From Mariniflexile jejuense (lineage in GTDB: Bacteria; Bacteroidota; Bacteroidia; Flavobacteriales; Flavobacteriaceae), in assembly GCF_042675665.1 (NCBI RefSeq), contig NZ_JBHTJI010000001.1, positions 620,001-684,000 of the forward strand: a DNA stretch of 64,000 bases, written 5' to 3'. Under the pieces are notes generated by a model. That model was not told the DNA's origin. It worked only from the letters and a program-made list of their open reading frames with translations, and made no database searches. Position 1 is the stretch's first letter. Each line of letters opens with the position of its first letter. A program made the position numbers and the translations under genes. Positions 16,661 through 25,682 of this stretch are shown here, piece by piece.

Positions 16661-17389
16661 CTAAACTCCAAAACGTTTTAAAACTTCATCTTTATAAGTA
16701 TCGCCAATAGGTATTTGAATACCATCAACAATAATTTTTGTTTTCTGCAAGGCTTTTATAAAATCGATATTCACAACATAAGACCTATGCACTCTTATAA
16801 AACGTACTGATGGTAGTTTATCTAAAATATCTTTAAAACTTGATAAAGTTAAAATAGCTTTATCAGTTTCTGAAGTATAAATTTTTATATAGTCTTTTAA
16901 ACCTTGAATGTACTTTATGGTATCGACATTTATTTTTATGTTTTCGTATTCCGATTTTACAAAAATAAAATTGTCTTGGGTTGTGCTTTGCCTTATTTCT
17001 AAAATTGGTTCTGGTATTGAAATGCTTTTAGTTTCTAATTCATACTTTTCTTTAGCACGTGTAACTGCTTTTATAAACCTATGAAACGGTATCGGTTTTA
17101 CCAAATAATCGGTGGCGTTTAGGTTAAAACCATCTAAAGCATATTGCGGATACGCTGTTGTGAAAATAAACTGTGGCATATTATCTAACGCCTTTACCAA
17201 ATCTATTCCTGTTAGGTTTGGCATTTCAATATCTAAAAAAATTAAATCTACTTTGTGCTTGTTTAATAGCGTTATGGCTTCTAAAGGGTTTGTGCATTTT
17301 ACAACTATTTCAAGTCCGCCAATTTGTTTAATGTAAGACTCTATAACATCTATTGCTAAAGGCTCATCATCTATAATTACGCATTTCAT
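16661..17389 (-). CDS. LytTR-family response regulator
   Basis: A 242-residue two-component response regulator. Residues 1-120 are the receiver domain, with the phosphoacceptor D53 in LIFLDIEMP and acidic residues DDE at 7-9; residues about 140-240 are a LytTR DNA-binding domain with the RVHRSYVVN signature near 213. Proteins of this kind bind direct repeats upstream of target genes. The partner kinase lies 55 bases upstream on the same strand. The neighbouring DUF4907, Kelch and DUF6268 genes on the same strand are plausible targets or operon partners. The right-hand repeat of unit A ends 18 bases beyond its stop. Confidence 0.93.
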   Translation of the reverse strand: MKCVIIDDEPLAIDVIESYIKQIGGLEIVVKCTNPLEAITLLNKHKVDLIFLDIEMPNLTGIDLVKALDNMPQFIFTTAYPQYALDGFNLNATDYLVKPIPFHRFIKAVTRAKEKYELETKSISIPEPILEIRQSTTQDNFIFVKSEYENIKINVDTIKYIQGLKDYIKIYTSETDKAILTLSSFKDILDKLPSVRFIRVHRSYVVNIDFIKALQKTKIIVDGIQIPIGDTYKDEVLKRFGV

Positions 17390-17444
17390 TTGTTAATTAT
17401 TTTATGGGCTAATATAAGTTGGTTGTAGGTGTAATAAACTGCTT

Positions 17445-18503
17445 TTAGCTTAACTTTAGCATTAAGTTTACAACAAACCTGTTATCTTTTTCGGTAACCT
17501 CAAGCTCATGTTTGTTTGGGTATAAAAGTTCTAAACGTTCTTTTGTGTTTTGTAAACCAATACCCGAACTGTCTTTATCGGTTTTTCTACTACCTATAAT
17601 GTTTATGCATTTAAAGTATAAATCTGCTTCGTTTACATTAATTTCTATCTTAACTTCTGTATGGCCTTTAAAATCTGTTCCATATTTAAACGCATTTTCA
17701 ATAAATGAAATAAATAGCAATGGTCTTATTTTTTGATTGGTTATTGTGCCATGTATATTTAAAGTTACATCTGTATTATTAGCAATTCGTAAACGTTGTA
17801 ACTTCAAGTAATTTTGAATATACTCCAACTCTTTTGTTAAAGTTACAAACTCGTTATAGGTTTCATACAACATGTAACGCATTAATTCTGATAACGTAAT
17901 GACAGCTTCGGGCGCATCATTCGATTTTTTTGTAGTGAGTGAATAAATACTATTTAATGAATTGAATAAAAAATGTGGACTTAATTGATGCTTTAAAAAG
18001 TGAAGTTCTGTTGCTGATTTTTGAACTTCAATTTCAGCTTTTTTGCGTTCATTTCTATTCCATTCAGTATAAACTCGTAGTGCTGTTCCTGTGGCAACCA
18101 AAAGCACGTTAAAAATAAATGGACCAATAAGCTTTATTTTAAAAAAAGGTTCGGTTCTGCTTTTAGGAAACGGGGTGAAGTTAGGGTTTTGTTGAAAACC
18201 AATATTAGGTTTAAAATCGGGCGCAAACTTACTAAATAATAAGGTTGAAAGCATAACCAGTGTTAACACCAAAAAAATATACAATCGCGTTTTTTTTTGA
18301 AGTAAAAATTGGGTAACTAAATAAGAATAATTAATATAAAAAAGTGCTATGTTTCCTATTAAAATAAGCACAATCCTACTAAACATATCTTCAGATTGAT
18401 TTCTTGGTTGCATTAAACTAAAGCAAATAAATACCGCCCATATTGAAATATGCAACAGTATTTGCCTCCGTTTTCGATTGTCTTGAACATCTACACTTTC
18501 CAT
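17445..18503 (-). CDS. LytS-type sensor histidine kinase
   Basis: A 352-residue inner-membrane kinase. Four hydrophobic segments occupy about residues 18-32, 44-66, 74-92 and 126-144. The His_kinase (PF06580) domain follows, with the phosphoacceptor H177 in QLSPHFLFNSLN, and an ATPase domain with ENAFKYG near 270 and GIGLQNTKERL near 320. There is no large extracytoplasmic sensor domain, so the signal is probably sensed within or near the membrane. It is the partner of the LytTR regulator at 16661, and lies 4 bases after the DUF4907 gene. Confidence 0.93.
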   Translation of the reverse strand: MESVDVQDNRKRRQILLHISIWAVFICFSLMQPRNQSEDMFSRIVLILIGNIALFYINYSYLVTQFLLQKKTRLYIFLVLTLVMLSTLLFSKFAPDFKPNIGFQQNPNFTPFPKSRTEPFFKIKLIGPFIFNVLLVATGTALRVYTEWNRNERKKAEIEVQKSATELHFLKHQLSPHFLFNSLNSIYSLTTKKSNDAPEAVITLSELMRYMLYETYNEFVTLTKELEYIQNYLKLQRLRIANNTDVTLNIHGTITNQKIRPLLFISFIENAFKYGTDFKGHTEVKIEINVNEADLYFKCINIIGSRKTDKDSSGIGLQNTKERLELLYPNKHELEVTEKDNRFVVNLMLKLS

Positions 18504-18507
18504 AATA

Positions 18508-18852
18508 CTAATTTATACAGTTTAATTGAATACCGAGTTGTTTTAACTCTAAAAGTGTAATTTTTGGATTTATATTATTGTTCAATTTTTTCTTGACTAA
18601 ATTGGCTACTTTTTCGGCATCTTGATAGGTGCAAAAAGACTGATTGCTTTGAATAGTTGGAATATAGTCTTGCTTTATTAATAGCTTATCATTATAACTT
18701 ATACTATAACCAAAACCTGCATTGGTTTGATATACAGCTGTTTTAAAAATTTCTGCTTTACTAGAAAACCTTGTGTTTTTCACAATAAAAAAAACTAAAA
18801 CAACACTTAAAATTAGTAAAAAGGCAATACTATATTTTACTTTATTATTCAT
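18508..18852 (-). CDS. DUF4907 membrane-anchored protein
   Basis: A small protein of 114 residues from the ATG at 18852 (an open frame extends to 18885, but MNNKVKY directly precedes the membrane helix). It has one N-terminal hydrophobic segment (about 8-24), and a periplasmic domain matching DUF4907 in pattern: GFGYSISYNDKLLIKQDYIP, then DAEKVANLVKKK. Function is unknown. It is 4 bases from the LytS-type kinase and should be co-transcribed with it, which makes an accessory or sensory role possible. Confidence 0.8.
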   Translation of the reverse strand: MNNKVKYSIAFLLILSVVLVFFIVKNTRFSSKAEIFKTAVYQTNAGFGYSISYNDKLLIKQDYIPTIQSNQSFCTYQDAEKVANLVKKKLNNNINPKITLLELKQLGIQLNCIN

Positions 18853-18962
18853 CAACTTAAAATTAAAAAAAGAAACCCAAAGCACTCATTTTATGTTTTA
18901 AAGAAGAGCATGTGCTTTGGATTTCTCCAAAAAAACTACTAATCAAACAAATTTTTTAATTG

Positions 18963-19958
18963 TTAATCTTCATCATCATAATCATCTTGAGGATATAGCT
19001 CATAAATATCATCTAAATACAAACTTCCAGTTCTGCCCATCAACACATATCCTCTACTGCCGTTAGAAAAAGCTACAGCATCTTGACGAACGGTTGCTTC
19101 TAGAGCTGTTATTTCTTCCCATGTATCTAATAATGGATTGTATTCCCAAGTTGTGCCTATAGCGCCACCATAATAACCTGTACTTATGTATCCTAAACCG
19201 TTGATGCTAAATCCTACGGCGTTAGATCGGGTTATTATATAATCATCCTCTTCATCTAAATCTTTTTTTCGTGTCCAAACCTCGGTTGTTGGGTCAAATT
19301 CCCAAAAATCAACTTTATACAAACCATTGCTTACACCTGTTCCTAAATACACTTTATTATTAATAACAAATGTTGTAGCATCAATTCTTTTTTCTCCGCC
19401 AAAACCAACAAGTTCAGACCAAACATCGGTTTGTGGATTGTATTTCCAGAAATCTTTTTTATCATTATCACCATCATTTCCTGTACCAATGTAACCCATT
19501 CCATTTACACCAAATTCTACTGCAGCACGCCTAACACCGCCACCAAAATTGGCTTTTTGTGTCCAAATGTTTGTGTTTGGATTGTATTCCCAAAAATCGC
19601 CCAATTCGTCATCACCGTCATAACCTACACCTACATAACCTTTATCATCTATAGCAAACCCAGAAGCAGAACTTCTACCAACACCAGGGAAATCGGCTTT
19701 TTGCACCCAATAATTACCTTCTATATTATACTGCCAAAAATCATTTAGGTAATCATCACCATTATAACCAGTTCCCATATAGCCAAAATCGCCAATTGTA
19801 AAACTTATAGCATTACTTCTTGGTGTTCCATCAAATACTGAACGTTCTTGCCAGTTTCCTCTATCTTCACTTGAATCATCAGATGAGCAGCTTAAAAAAG
19901 TGATTGTATTAATTGAAATAATTAATATGGCTATAAAGCTTGTTTTATTGTTTTTCAT
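18963..19958 (-). CDS. Kelch-repeat lipoprotein
   Basis: A 331-residue lipoprotein: the signal peptide ends in a lipobox with the cysteine at about residue 24 (TFLSCSS). The rest is a series of six or so Kelch-type repeats about 48 residues long, each with a GYxGxGYNGDD-like turn, then DFWEYNP and a W near the end, so it should fold as a beta-propeller. Catalytic residues of galactose oxidase are not evident, so it is more likely a binding protein. It precedes the DUF4907 and LytS/LytTR genes and follows the DUF6268 gene by 13 bases, on one strand. Confidence 0.88.
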   Translation of the reverse strand: MKNNKTSFIAILIISINTITFLSCSSDDSSEDRGNWQERSVFDGTPRSNAISFTIGDFGYMGTGYNGDDYLNDFWQYNIEGNYWVQKADFPGVGRSSASGFAIDDKGYVGVGYDGDDELGDFWEYNPNTNIWTQKANFGGGVRRAAVEFGVNGMGYIGTGNDGDNDKKDFWKYNPQTDVWSELVGFGGEKRIDATTFVINNKVYLGTGVSNGLYKVDFWEFDPTTEVWTRKKDLDEEDDYIITRSNAVGFSINGLGYISTGYYGGAIGTTWEYNPLLDTWEEITALEATVRQDAVAFSNGSRGYVLMGRTGSLYLDDIYELYPQDDYDDED

Positions 19959-19971
19959 AATTTATTTTTTT

Positions 19972-20844
19972 TTATTTTTTTAAATTGAATGTTATTCCTG
20001 CTGAGAAAAAAGGTTTTGATGTGGTATTGAAATTAAATACTAGAGCATCATCACTGTTAAGCAACTTATACTTATTAGAAAATGCATAACCGCCTTTGAA
20101 GGAAATACCCCAATAATCATCCATTTCATAATTATAAGCTAAAGCTAAAGACGTTGATGAAAAGGAAATTTTATCAGCATTTGTAGTTTGATTTACCCTT
20201 ATTTTATCATTTAAATTAGCATAAAAACCATCAACCAAAAACACCAATTGAATGGCATTTATAGCGTTAATTGTATAATTGGCAAAGGTTTTTGGAAAGC
20301 CAACTCCGAATGAAAATTTATTAGTTACCTGTTTTGTGTAACTTACAGTTGGTAGTAAACTAGGTTTTCCTGTAATAGTTGTGTAACTTAAACCTAGGGT
20401 TAATGTTTCGGGGTTTTCTTCGTTTCCTAAGGTTTTTGCTACAAATACATCGCCTGTAAAAAGTAAATCGTTTTTGGTAGCTGCGTTTGTTAAATTAGAT
20501 ACTATAGCTGCTTTGGCACTGGTAGTTAATAACCATGTTTTGGTAATTGGAAGCTGGTATTTTAACCCATAACTTATATCATAAAGATTTGAAATAGCCT
20601 CGGTTGAAAAACTAAAATCTGTTGTGTAATTAAAACGATAATTATTAAAACCTAAACTATTTGTTAATACACCTTTTTTTAACGTAGTTGGTATATTAAA
20701 TTTAAAATCTGTTTTATAAAAATCAATATCATCATGTCCAATTGGTGCTAAGCCATAATTAAACGATGCTAAGTTTTCACTTAACTGCGCATATGTTTTG
20801 TTTCCAACCGAAATGATAAAAGCTACCATGATAATTTTCTTCAT
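19972..20844 (-). CDS. DUF6268-like outer-membrane beta-barrel protein
   Basis: A 290-residue exported protein with a signal peptide (1-19, cut near AYAQ-type site TYAQ). The remainder alternates polar and hydrophobic residues in short strands and resembles DUF6268 barrels, for example LYDISYGLKYQLPITKTW and SFGVGFPKTFANY. It ends in basic residues rather than an aromatic one. It is the first gene of the leftward block with the Kelch lipoprotein 13 bases downstream. A TAGATTTG box lies just upstream. The function is unknown; a porin-like or structural role is only a guess. Confidence 0.72.
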   Translation of the reverse strand: MKKIIMVAFIISVGNKTYAQLSENLASFNYGLAPIGHDDIDFYKTDFKFNIPTTLKKGVLTNSLGFNNYRFNYTTDFSFSTEAISNLYDISYGLKYQLPITKTWLLTTSAKAAIVSNLTNAATKNDLLFTGDVFVAKTLGNEENPETLTLGLSYTTITGKPSLLPTVSYTKQVTNKFSFGVGFPKTFANYTINAINAIQLVFLVDGFYANLNDKIRVNQTTNADKISFSSTSLALAYNYEMDDYWGISFKGGYAFSNKYKLLNSDDALVFNFNTTSKPFFSAGITFNLKK

Positions 20845-20864
20845 GTATCAAATAAAAATTTTGT

Positions 20865-20872
20865 CAAATCTA
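20865..20872 (-). promoter_or_regulatory. TAGATTTG -7 box upstream of the DUF6268/Kelch block
   Basis: On the minus strand this reads TAGATTTG, fitting TAnnTTTG, 21 bases before the start codon at 20844. No good TTG partner is seen at the usual distance. Confidence 0.5.
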
Positions 20873-21067
20873 TTTTTAACATGTAATAAATAAAAAGATA
20901 ATAGCTGTTCTAAGGAATAGTCTATACAAACACTTATTTTTTTAAGACAAACACTAAAAACCAAAATTGGTAGTAACAATTAGCCATTTGGCATATTAAA
21001 ATACAGACTTGGTATAACTAATTTTAGGGATGAAAGGTGTTTAATTAAGTTCGCTCAAAAAAAAATT

Positions 21068-22378
21068 ATGACCTTAAAACAAGCCATTACAATACCTGTT
21101 TTTATTATTGTCTTGTGTGCATTATTTACATCTTGTGAAAAAGACAATGAAGATTATCCTGTAGGTGAAGATTGGGTTGATTTAGATACAAAGGTGTATT
21201 TTATTGATACATTATCGGTAAAAAACGCAACCTTTAAGTTTGATTCCATTGCAGTTTCAAGCACAAGCAGGTTACTAATTGGTGCTTATACCGATCCTGT
21301 TTTTGGTTTCACAAAAAGTAAAACTTATGCGCAACTTACAAACTATACTTACGATTTAGATAATACAACAGCTTTCGATTCTATTGCACTTATTCTAAAC
21401 TACGATAACTATTTTTATAACGATACCATACCTGTTCAAAAAATAAATATTTATCAAGTTTTAGATGATATTGAACCAAATGATGATGCTACAAGCTATT
21501 ACAACACGACCAATATTACCACAAATAGCACAACAATAGGTTCTAAAAGTTTTATTGCAAAACCTAAAAAAGACGATTCGCTTCATGTTACATTAAGTAA
21601 CTCGTTTGGTAAAACATTATTTGAAAAAATAAGAGATAATAAAATAAACAACTCAGATGAATTTTTAAAAGCATACAAAGGATTACTTATTGAACCTGAT
21701 GCAAATAACACAGCCATATTAGGCTTTTTAAAAAGCAGTTTTGTTAGAATTTATTATTCCGATAAAGATGAACTTTCAAACGCATCACTCACATTAGATT
21801 TGCCTTTTGATGCTACAAATAGTTTTCACAACATATCAAGTATCACTCAAAATACTGTTTTTGAATCGCTTACAAATCAGAAAAATTATTTATCAAGCAC
21901 CGCTACAAGCAATACAACATTTATGCAAGCAGGTACAGGAATGGCAACTAGAATTGATATACCAAACCTAAAAACACTTTATGATATACCTGGAACAGGT
22001 ATTATTATAGATGCTAACATAAAGCTAACGCTAAAGCAAAATTCTGCTACAAAAAAGCTTCATACTAACGATTCTTTAAACGTTTATATTATTGATAAAA
22101 AGGCAACTATTGTAGGCACTTTAACAGATACACAAGGCGAAACCGTTTTAGCATTAATTGAAAATGAAGATGATGAATTTAATATTACAACCTACACCAT
22201 TCCTGTTAAATACTTTTTAAACATGAAGCTTACAAGTTTAAATGGCGACAATTTGTATTTGGCAATTTTTCCAAAAGATTTTAATCAATCTGTAAACCGC
22301 TACATTTTTAATGGTGAAGCAGCTTCAACTACAGTAAAATCTAAACTCGAATTAACCTATGCTATTTATGATAACTAA
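21068..22378 (+). CDS. DUF4270 lipoprotein
   Basis: A 436-residue lipoprotein, with the lipobox LFTSC near residue 23. The body matches DUF4270, a Bacteroidota family of exported proteins with unknown role; typical features are the early VKNATFKFDSI and the RLLIGAYTDPVFG stretch near residue 70. Secretion to the cell surface or periplasm is expected. The gene overlaps the next outer-membrane protein gene by 11 bases, so the two are translated from one message and probably act together at the outer membrane. Confidence 0.88.
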   Translation: MTLKQAITIPVFIIVLCALFTSCEKDNEDYPVGEDWVDLDTKVYFIDTLSVKNATFKFDSIAVSSTSRLLIGAYTDPVFGFTKSKTYAQLTNYTYDLDNTTAFDSIALILNYDNYFYNDTIPVQKINIYQVLDDIEPNDDATSYYNTTNITTNSTTIGSKSFIAKPKKDDSLHVTLSNSFGKTLFEKIRDNKINNSDEFLKAYKGLLIEPDANNTAILGFLKSSFVRIYYSDKDELSNASLTLDLPFDATNSFHNISSITQNTVFESLTNQKNYLSSTATSNTTFMQAGTGMATRIDIPNLKTLYDIPGTGIIIDANIKLTLKQNSATKKLHTNDSLNVYIIDKKATIVGTLTDTQGETVLALIENEDDEFNITTYTIPVKYFLNMKLTSLNGDNLYLAIFPKDFNQSVNRYIFNGEAASTTVKSKLELTYAIYDN

Positions 22379-23618
22379 GTATATAATACCCTGTTTTGTA
22401 TTGGTAATGGTTTCAATACAAGCAATCGCACAAACTAATCAGCTTTCTAGTTCGCCTTATTCACTTTATGGTTTGGGGTTAAGTAATGAAACAACAACAG
22501 GAACTTTAAATGGTTTGGGTGGTTTTGGTATTGCAATGCCATCAAAAACCTTTATTAATAATTCTAACCCAGCATCATTTGGTAGCATGCTTCAAAACTC
22601 CTTCTTTTTTGATTTCGGTTTAAAAACACAAACCAATTTAATTTCAGAAAGAAGTAATAGAAATTCTAATATTATAGCTAATTTTTCAAACATAGCACTG
22701 GCTTTTCCTGTAACCAAGCAATCTGCTTTTGGTATTACACTTTTACCGTTAACCAATGTTGGTTACAGTATTTCTGGTATTGAAACAAATATTGAAGGTA
22801 GCAGTAACGGTATTTTTATTACCAATATAAATGGAAAAGGTGGCATAAACGATTTAAAGTTAAACTACGGTTATGCATTCACAAATAAATTTAGGTTAGG
22901 CATTACAGCTTCAGTTTTATTTGGTCAAATAACAGAAACCGAAACAAATTATTTACCCAACAATTCCTTTGTAATTGAAGATGTAAATAACTATTCTGGC
23001 TTTCGTGTAGGCACTGGTTTTCAATATGATGTTTTAAAAAACACATCGGTTGGTGCTACAATTAATTTACCAACAAGCCTTAATGGAAATAAATCGAGCA
23101 CCATTACACTATATACCTTAGAGTCGACAACCGATTTAACCGAAAACACCGAAACCACAATTGATGCTTTCAAACTTCCTTTAGAACTTGGTTTTGGGTT
23201 ACAAACATCATTTAAAAAATATTTTAATATTAATGTAGATTATAAAAAAAGCTATTGGAGCAACACAACCCAAACAGATCAACTAGGCACGTATGTAGAC
23301 CAAGATGCTTTTGGAATTGGTATTCAATATGCTGCTGAAAAAAAAATGTCTAAATTCTTCAATAATTTAGAATACCGTTTAGGTTATAGTTTTAACAATG
23401 GTAATTTAGTAGTAAACCAACAACGTATACAAAATTCAGGGTTTAATTTAGGATTTGGCATACCGCTAAATAATGGCACAAGCTCTATGATAAATGTTGG
23501 ATATACCTATGGTAACAAAGGACAAATAACCAACGGTTTAATAAAAGAAAATTATCATTTAGTATCACTAAACTTAAGTTTAGAAGGTATTTGGTTTGTA
23601 AAAAGAAAAATTGATTAA
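22368..23618 (+). CDS. Outer-membrane protein, FadL/OmpP1-like barrel
   Basis: From the ATG at 22368 (MITKYIIPC, a good signal peptide), 416 residues; a second ATG three codons earlier (22359) is less likely. After cleavage near AIAQ, the sequence begins SSPYSLYGLGL and contains NNSNPASFGSM and FGITLLPLTNVGYSI, typical of the Bacteroidota relatives of FadL-type long barrels. It likely forms an outer-membrane channel. It overlaps the DUF4270 lipoprotein gene, suggesting a joint function, and is followed by trmD after 33 bases. The ligand is unknown. Confidence 0.8.
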   Translation: MITKYIIPCFVLVMVSIQAIAQTNQLSSSPYSLYGLGLSNETTTGTLNGLGGFGIAMPSKTFINNSNPASFGSMLQNSFFFDFGLKTQTNLISERSNRNSNIIANFSNIALAFPVTKQSAFGITLLPLTNVGYSISGIETNIEGSSNGIFITNINGKGGINDLKLNYGYAFTNKFRLGITASVLFGQITETETNYLPNNSFVIEDVNNYSGFRVGTGFQYDVLKNTSVGATINLPTSLNGNKSSTITLYTLESTTDLTENTETTIDAFKLPLELGFGLQTSFKKYFNINVDYKKSYWSNTTQTDQLGTYVDQDAFGIGIQYAAEKKMSKFFNNLEYRLGYSFNNGNLVVNQQRIQNSGFNLGFGIPLNNGTSSMINVGYTYGNKGQITNGLIKENYHLVSLNLSLEGIWFVKRKID

Positions 23619-23624
23619 TTCAAT

Positions 23625-23632
23625 TATCTTTG
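23625..23632 (+). promoter_or_regulatory. TATCTTTG promoter -7 box for trmD
   Basis: A perfect TAnnTTTG match followed by C, 20 bases before the trmD start. A TTG lies 11 bases upstream and TTTG 26 bases upstream, so the -33 element is uncertain. Confidence 0.6.
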
Positions 23633-23651
23633 CATTTCTTAAAACAGAACC

Positions 23652-24329
23652 ATGCGCATAGATATTATTACCGTTTTACCAGAATTACTTAAAAGCCCTT
23701 TTGAAGCCTCCATTTTAAAACGCGCTATCGAAGCTAATTTGGTAGAAGTACATTTTCATAATTTACGCGATTATACTTCAGACAAACACAAATCTGTTGA
23801 TGATACCCAATTTGGTGGTGGCGCAGGCATGGTAATGATGGTAGAACCTATTGATAAATGCATTTCTGCTTTAAAAGAAAAACGACAATACGATGAAGTA
23901 ATTTACATGACACCCGATGGCGAAACTCTAAAACAAGGTATTGCCAACCAACTGTCACTAAAAGAAAACATCATCATTTTATGTGGCCATTATAAAGGTG
24001 TAGACCAACGCGTGCGCGATCATTTTATAACCCGCGAAATATCAATTGGCGATTATGTACTATCTGGTGGCGAGTTAGGAGCTGCCGTACTATGTGATGC
24101 CATCATTAGGTTAATACCCGGTGTTTTAGGCAATGAAACCTCTGCCCTAACCGATTCGTTTCAAGATAATTTACTAGCACCACCCATTTACACAAAACCA
24201 CGCGAGTATAAAGGTTGGCAAGTGCCAGAACTCTTGTTTAGTGGCAACTTCCCAAAAATTGAAAAATGGCGCGAAGAACAAGCTTACCAACGTACAAAAG
24301 AACGCAGACCAGATTTGTTGGAAGACTAA
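23652..24329 (+). CDS. trmD: tRNA (guanine-N1)-methyltransferase TrmD
   Basis: Methylates G37 of tRNAs that read CCN, CUN and CGG codons, using SAM, and so prevents frameshifting. The 225-residue protein has the trefoil-knot SPOUT signatures: GGGAGMVMM near residue 57, LCGHYKGVDQR near 112 and IGDYVLSGGELGA near 131. Length is normal. It is followed 137 bases later by rplS, the same order as in many bacteria, but here rplS has its own promoter and a heptamer array between. Confidence 0.98.
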   Translation: MRIDIITVLPELLKSPFEASILKRAIEANLVEVHFHNLRDYTSDKHKSVDDTQFGGGAGMVMMVEPIDKCISALKEKRQYDEVIYMTPDGETLKQGIANQLSLKENIIILCGHYKGVDQRVRDHFITREISIGDYVLSGGELGAAVLCDAIIRLIPGVLGNETSALTDSFQDNLLAPPIYTKPREYKGWQVPELLFSGNFPKIEKWREEQAYQRTKERRPDLLED

Positions 24330-24346
24330 ATAGAAAATTTTAAAAA

Positions 24347-24381
24347 ACTTTTTACTTTTTACTTTTTACTTTTTACTTTTT
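24347..24381. repeat. Exact heptamer array (ACTTTTT)x5 upstream of rplS
   Basis: Five identical ACTTTTT units run from 24347 to 24381 and stop three bases before the TATATTTG box of rplS, so they occupy the place where a -33 element would be. Change in copy number would shift upstream contacts by 7 bases per unit. Confidence 0.9.
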
Positions 24382-24384
24382 AAC

Positions 24385-24393
24385 TATATTTGC
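24385..24393 (+). promoter_or_regulatory. TATATTTGC promoter -7 box for rplS
   Basis: A perfect TAnnTTTG match 75 bases before the rplS start. No TTG exists at the expected upstream distance, because that interval is filled by the ACTTTTT array. Confidence 0.65.
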
Positions 24394-24466
24394 AGCCAAT
24401 TTCGGGTTAACCTCTGGCGAGAATCGTGAATGTTGTTTCGAATTAATATTAAATAAACATAAAGAT

Positions 24467-24817
24467 ATGGAATCTTTAATAAAGTTTGTACAAAACGAAT
24501 TTGTAGCGAAAAAGGATTTTCCAGAGTTTGGAGCTGGAGATACAATTACAGTTTACTATGAAATTAGAGAGGGCGAAAAAGTTCGTACTCAGTTTTTTAG
24601 AGGTGTTGTAATTCAAAAAAGAGGATCTGGTTCATCAGAAACTTTTACAATCAGAAAAATGTCTGGTACTATTGGTGTAGAACGTATCTTCCCAGTTAAT
24701 TTACCTGCATTACAAAAAATTGAAATTAATAAACGTGGTAAAGTACGTAGAGCTAGAATTTACTACTTTAGAGGTCTTACTGGTAAAAAAGCAAGAATTA
24801 AAGAGCGTAGACATTAA
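24467..24817 (+). CDS. rplS: 50S ribosomal protein L19
   Basis: L19 sits at the 30S-50S interface. The 116-residue protein has the family's conserved segments: FGAGDTITVYYEIREG near residue 22, RTQFFRGVVIQKRG near 41, and the C-terminal KRGKVRRARIYYFRG near 90. Length is normal. It is a single-gene unit with its own TATATTTGC box, a heptamer array in the promoter region, and a strong terminator after it. No Shine-Dalgarno sequence precedes the ATG, only an A/T-rich leader. Confidence 0.98.
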   Translation: MESLIKFVQNEFVAKKDFPEFGAGDTITVYYEIREGEKVRTQFFRGVVIQKRGSGSSETFTIRKMSGTIGVERIFPVNLPALQKIEINKRGKVRRARIYYFRGLTGKKARIKERRH

Positions 24818-24842
24818 TAACAGCGTATTGCGAAAGCAACTA

Positions 24843-24873
24843 AAAAGCCTTGAAAATTTCAAGGCTTTTTTTA
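24843..24873 (+). terminator. Terminator after rplS
   Basis: AAAAGCCTTGAAA pairs with TTTCAAGGCTTTT and is followed by more T. It begins 26 bases after the stop. Confidence 0.92.
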
Positions 24874-25425
24874 TTAACAAAAGTTAATAACTATGGTTCA
24901 CAAGTGGTTGAAAACTAAAATGTTAAATATTTTCATTTATTGGATTTAATATCTTATCTTAGTAACAAGAAACAAATACAGGTAAAACTGGTTTCATGTA
25001 AAAAATGAATTTGAATTAGTTTCTTGGTAAGGTAACGTTCTTTATTAAAAATTGTTTTTTGAGGTTTAATTACAGCATATGTAAGTATGTGGAAGTAAAA
25101 AAACCAAGATATTATAAAAAGTACCAAGTATGAAAGTAATTGGCAACTAGTGTAATTGAAAGCTTGAAAAAACAACAAATCTGAAAAGTATGTTGTTACA
25201 ATTAAAGCAATGCGTTAAACTCATTTATCGTTAATAGCGAAAAAGAAAGATTAATGGCATCAAGAAAAACAATTATCTGAAACATTTAGGTAATAAGTCA
25301 ATACATTTTGAAAATTACAAGAATGTTTCGTTGAAATAATAGCACTTAAATTGAAAAAATTTAAACTTAAGGGTTAAATTGATTTAGTAGAAATACTAAT
25401 TAGATTAAGTTATGTTATTTCAAAG
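24874..25425 (+). other. Long non-coding stretch of unknown role, possible RNA gene
   Basis: About 550 bases between the rplS terminator and a second terminator at 25426, with stops in all six frames at about the chance rate. The 74-codon minus-strand frame at 24954-25178 has no family resemblance and is rejected. A small hairpin AACAACA/TGTTGTT lies near 25170-25200. Since a terminator follows but no gene precedes it, a non-coding transcript or a badly decayed gene are the two readings. No tmRNA, RNase P or 6S RNA hallmark was recognised. Confidence 0.4.
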
Positions 25426-25475
25426 AAAGCCATGTCAAAGTAGATAAATTTCTGCAGTGATATGGCTTTTGTTTT
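25426..25475 (+). terminator. Terminator ending the non-coding stretch
   Basis: AAAGCCATGTCA pairs with TGATATGGCTTT (one G-T pair) around a 20-base loop, followed by TTGTTTTTT. It has no coding gene upstream on the plus strand after the rplS terminator. Confidence 0.7.
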
Positions 25476-25682
25476 TTACAACTTCTTCAATAGTTTATTA
25501 ATAAATTCGTATTGGTTCAAACTTTTTTTGAATTTCTCTTAAATCTTAACATTTTAACGGCTTTTCAATTAGCTTTTAAACAGTAATAAAACGCAATTTT
25601 TGTATATTCGCACCGCGAAAACGTTATCGTACTTCGTAAAACCAATTTATAGTTAAATAATAATATAAAAAACGTCACATTA

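Noticed and set aside
24954..25178. A 74-codon minus-strand frame in the non-coding stretch
   Set aside because: Its hydrophobic composition is what AT-rich DNA gives by chance; no start signal or family pattern. I also read one plus frame through the region as a possible decayed gene, but stops occur at about the chance rate.
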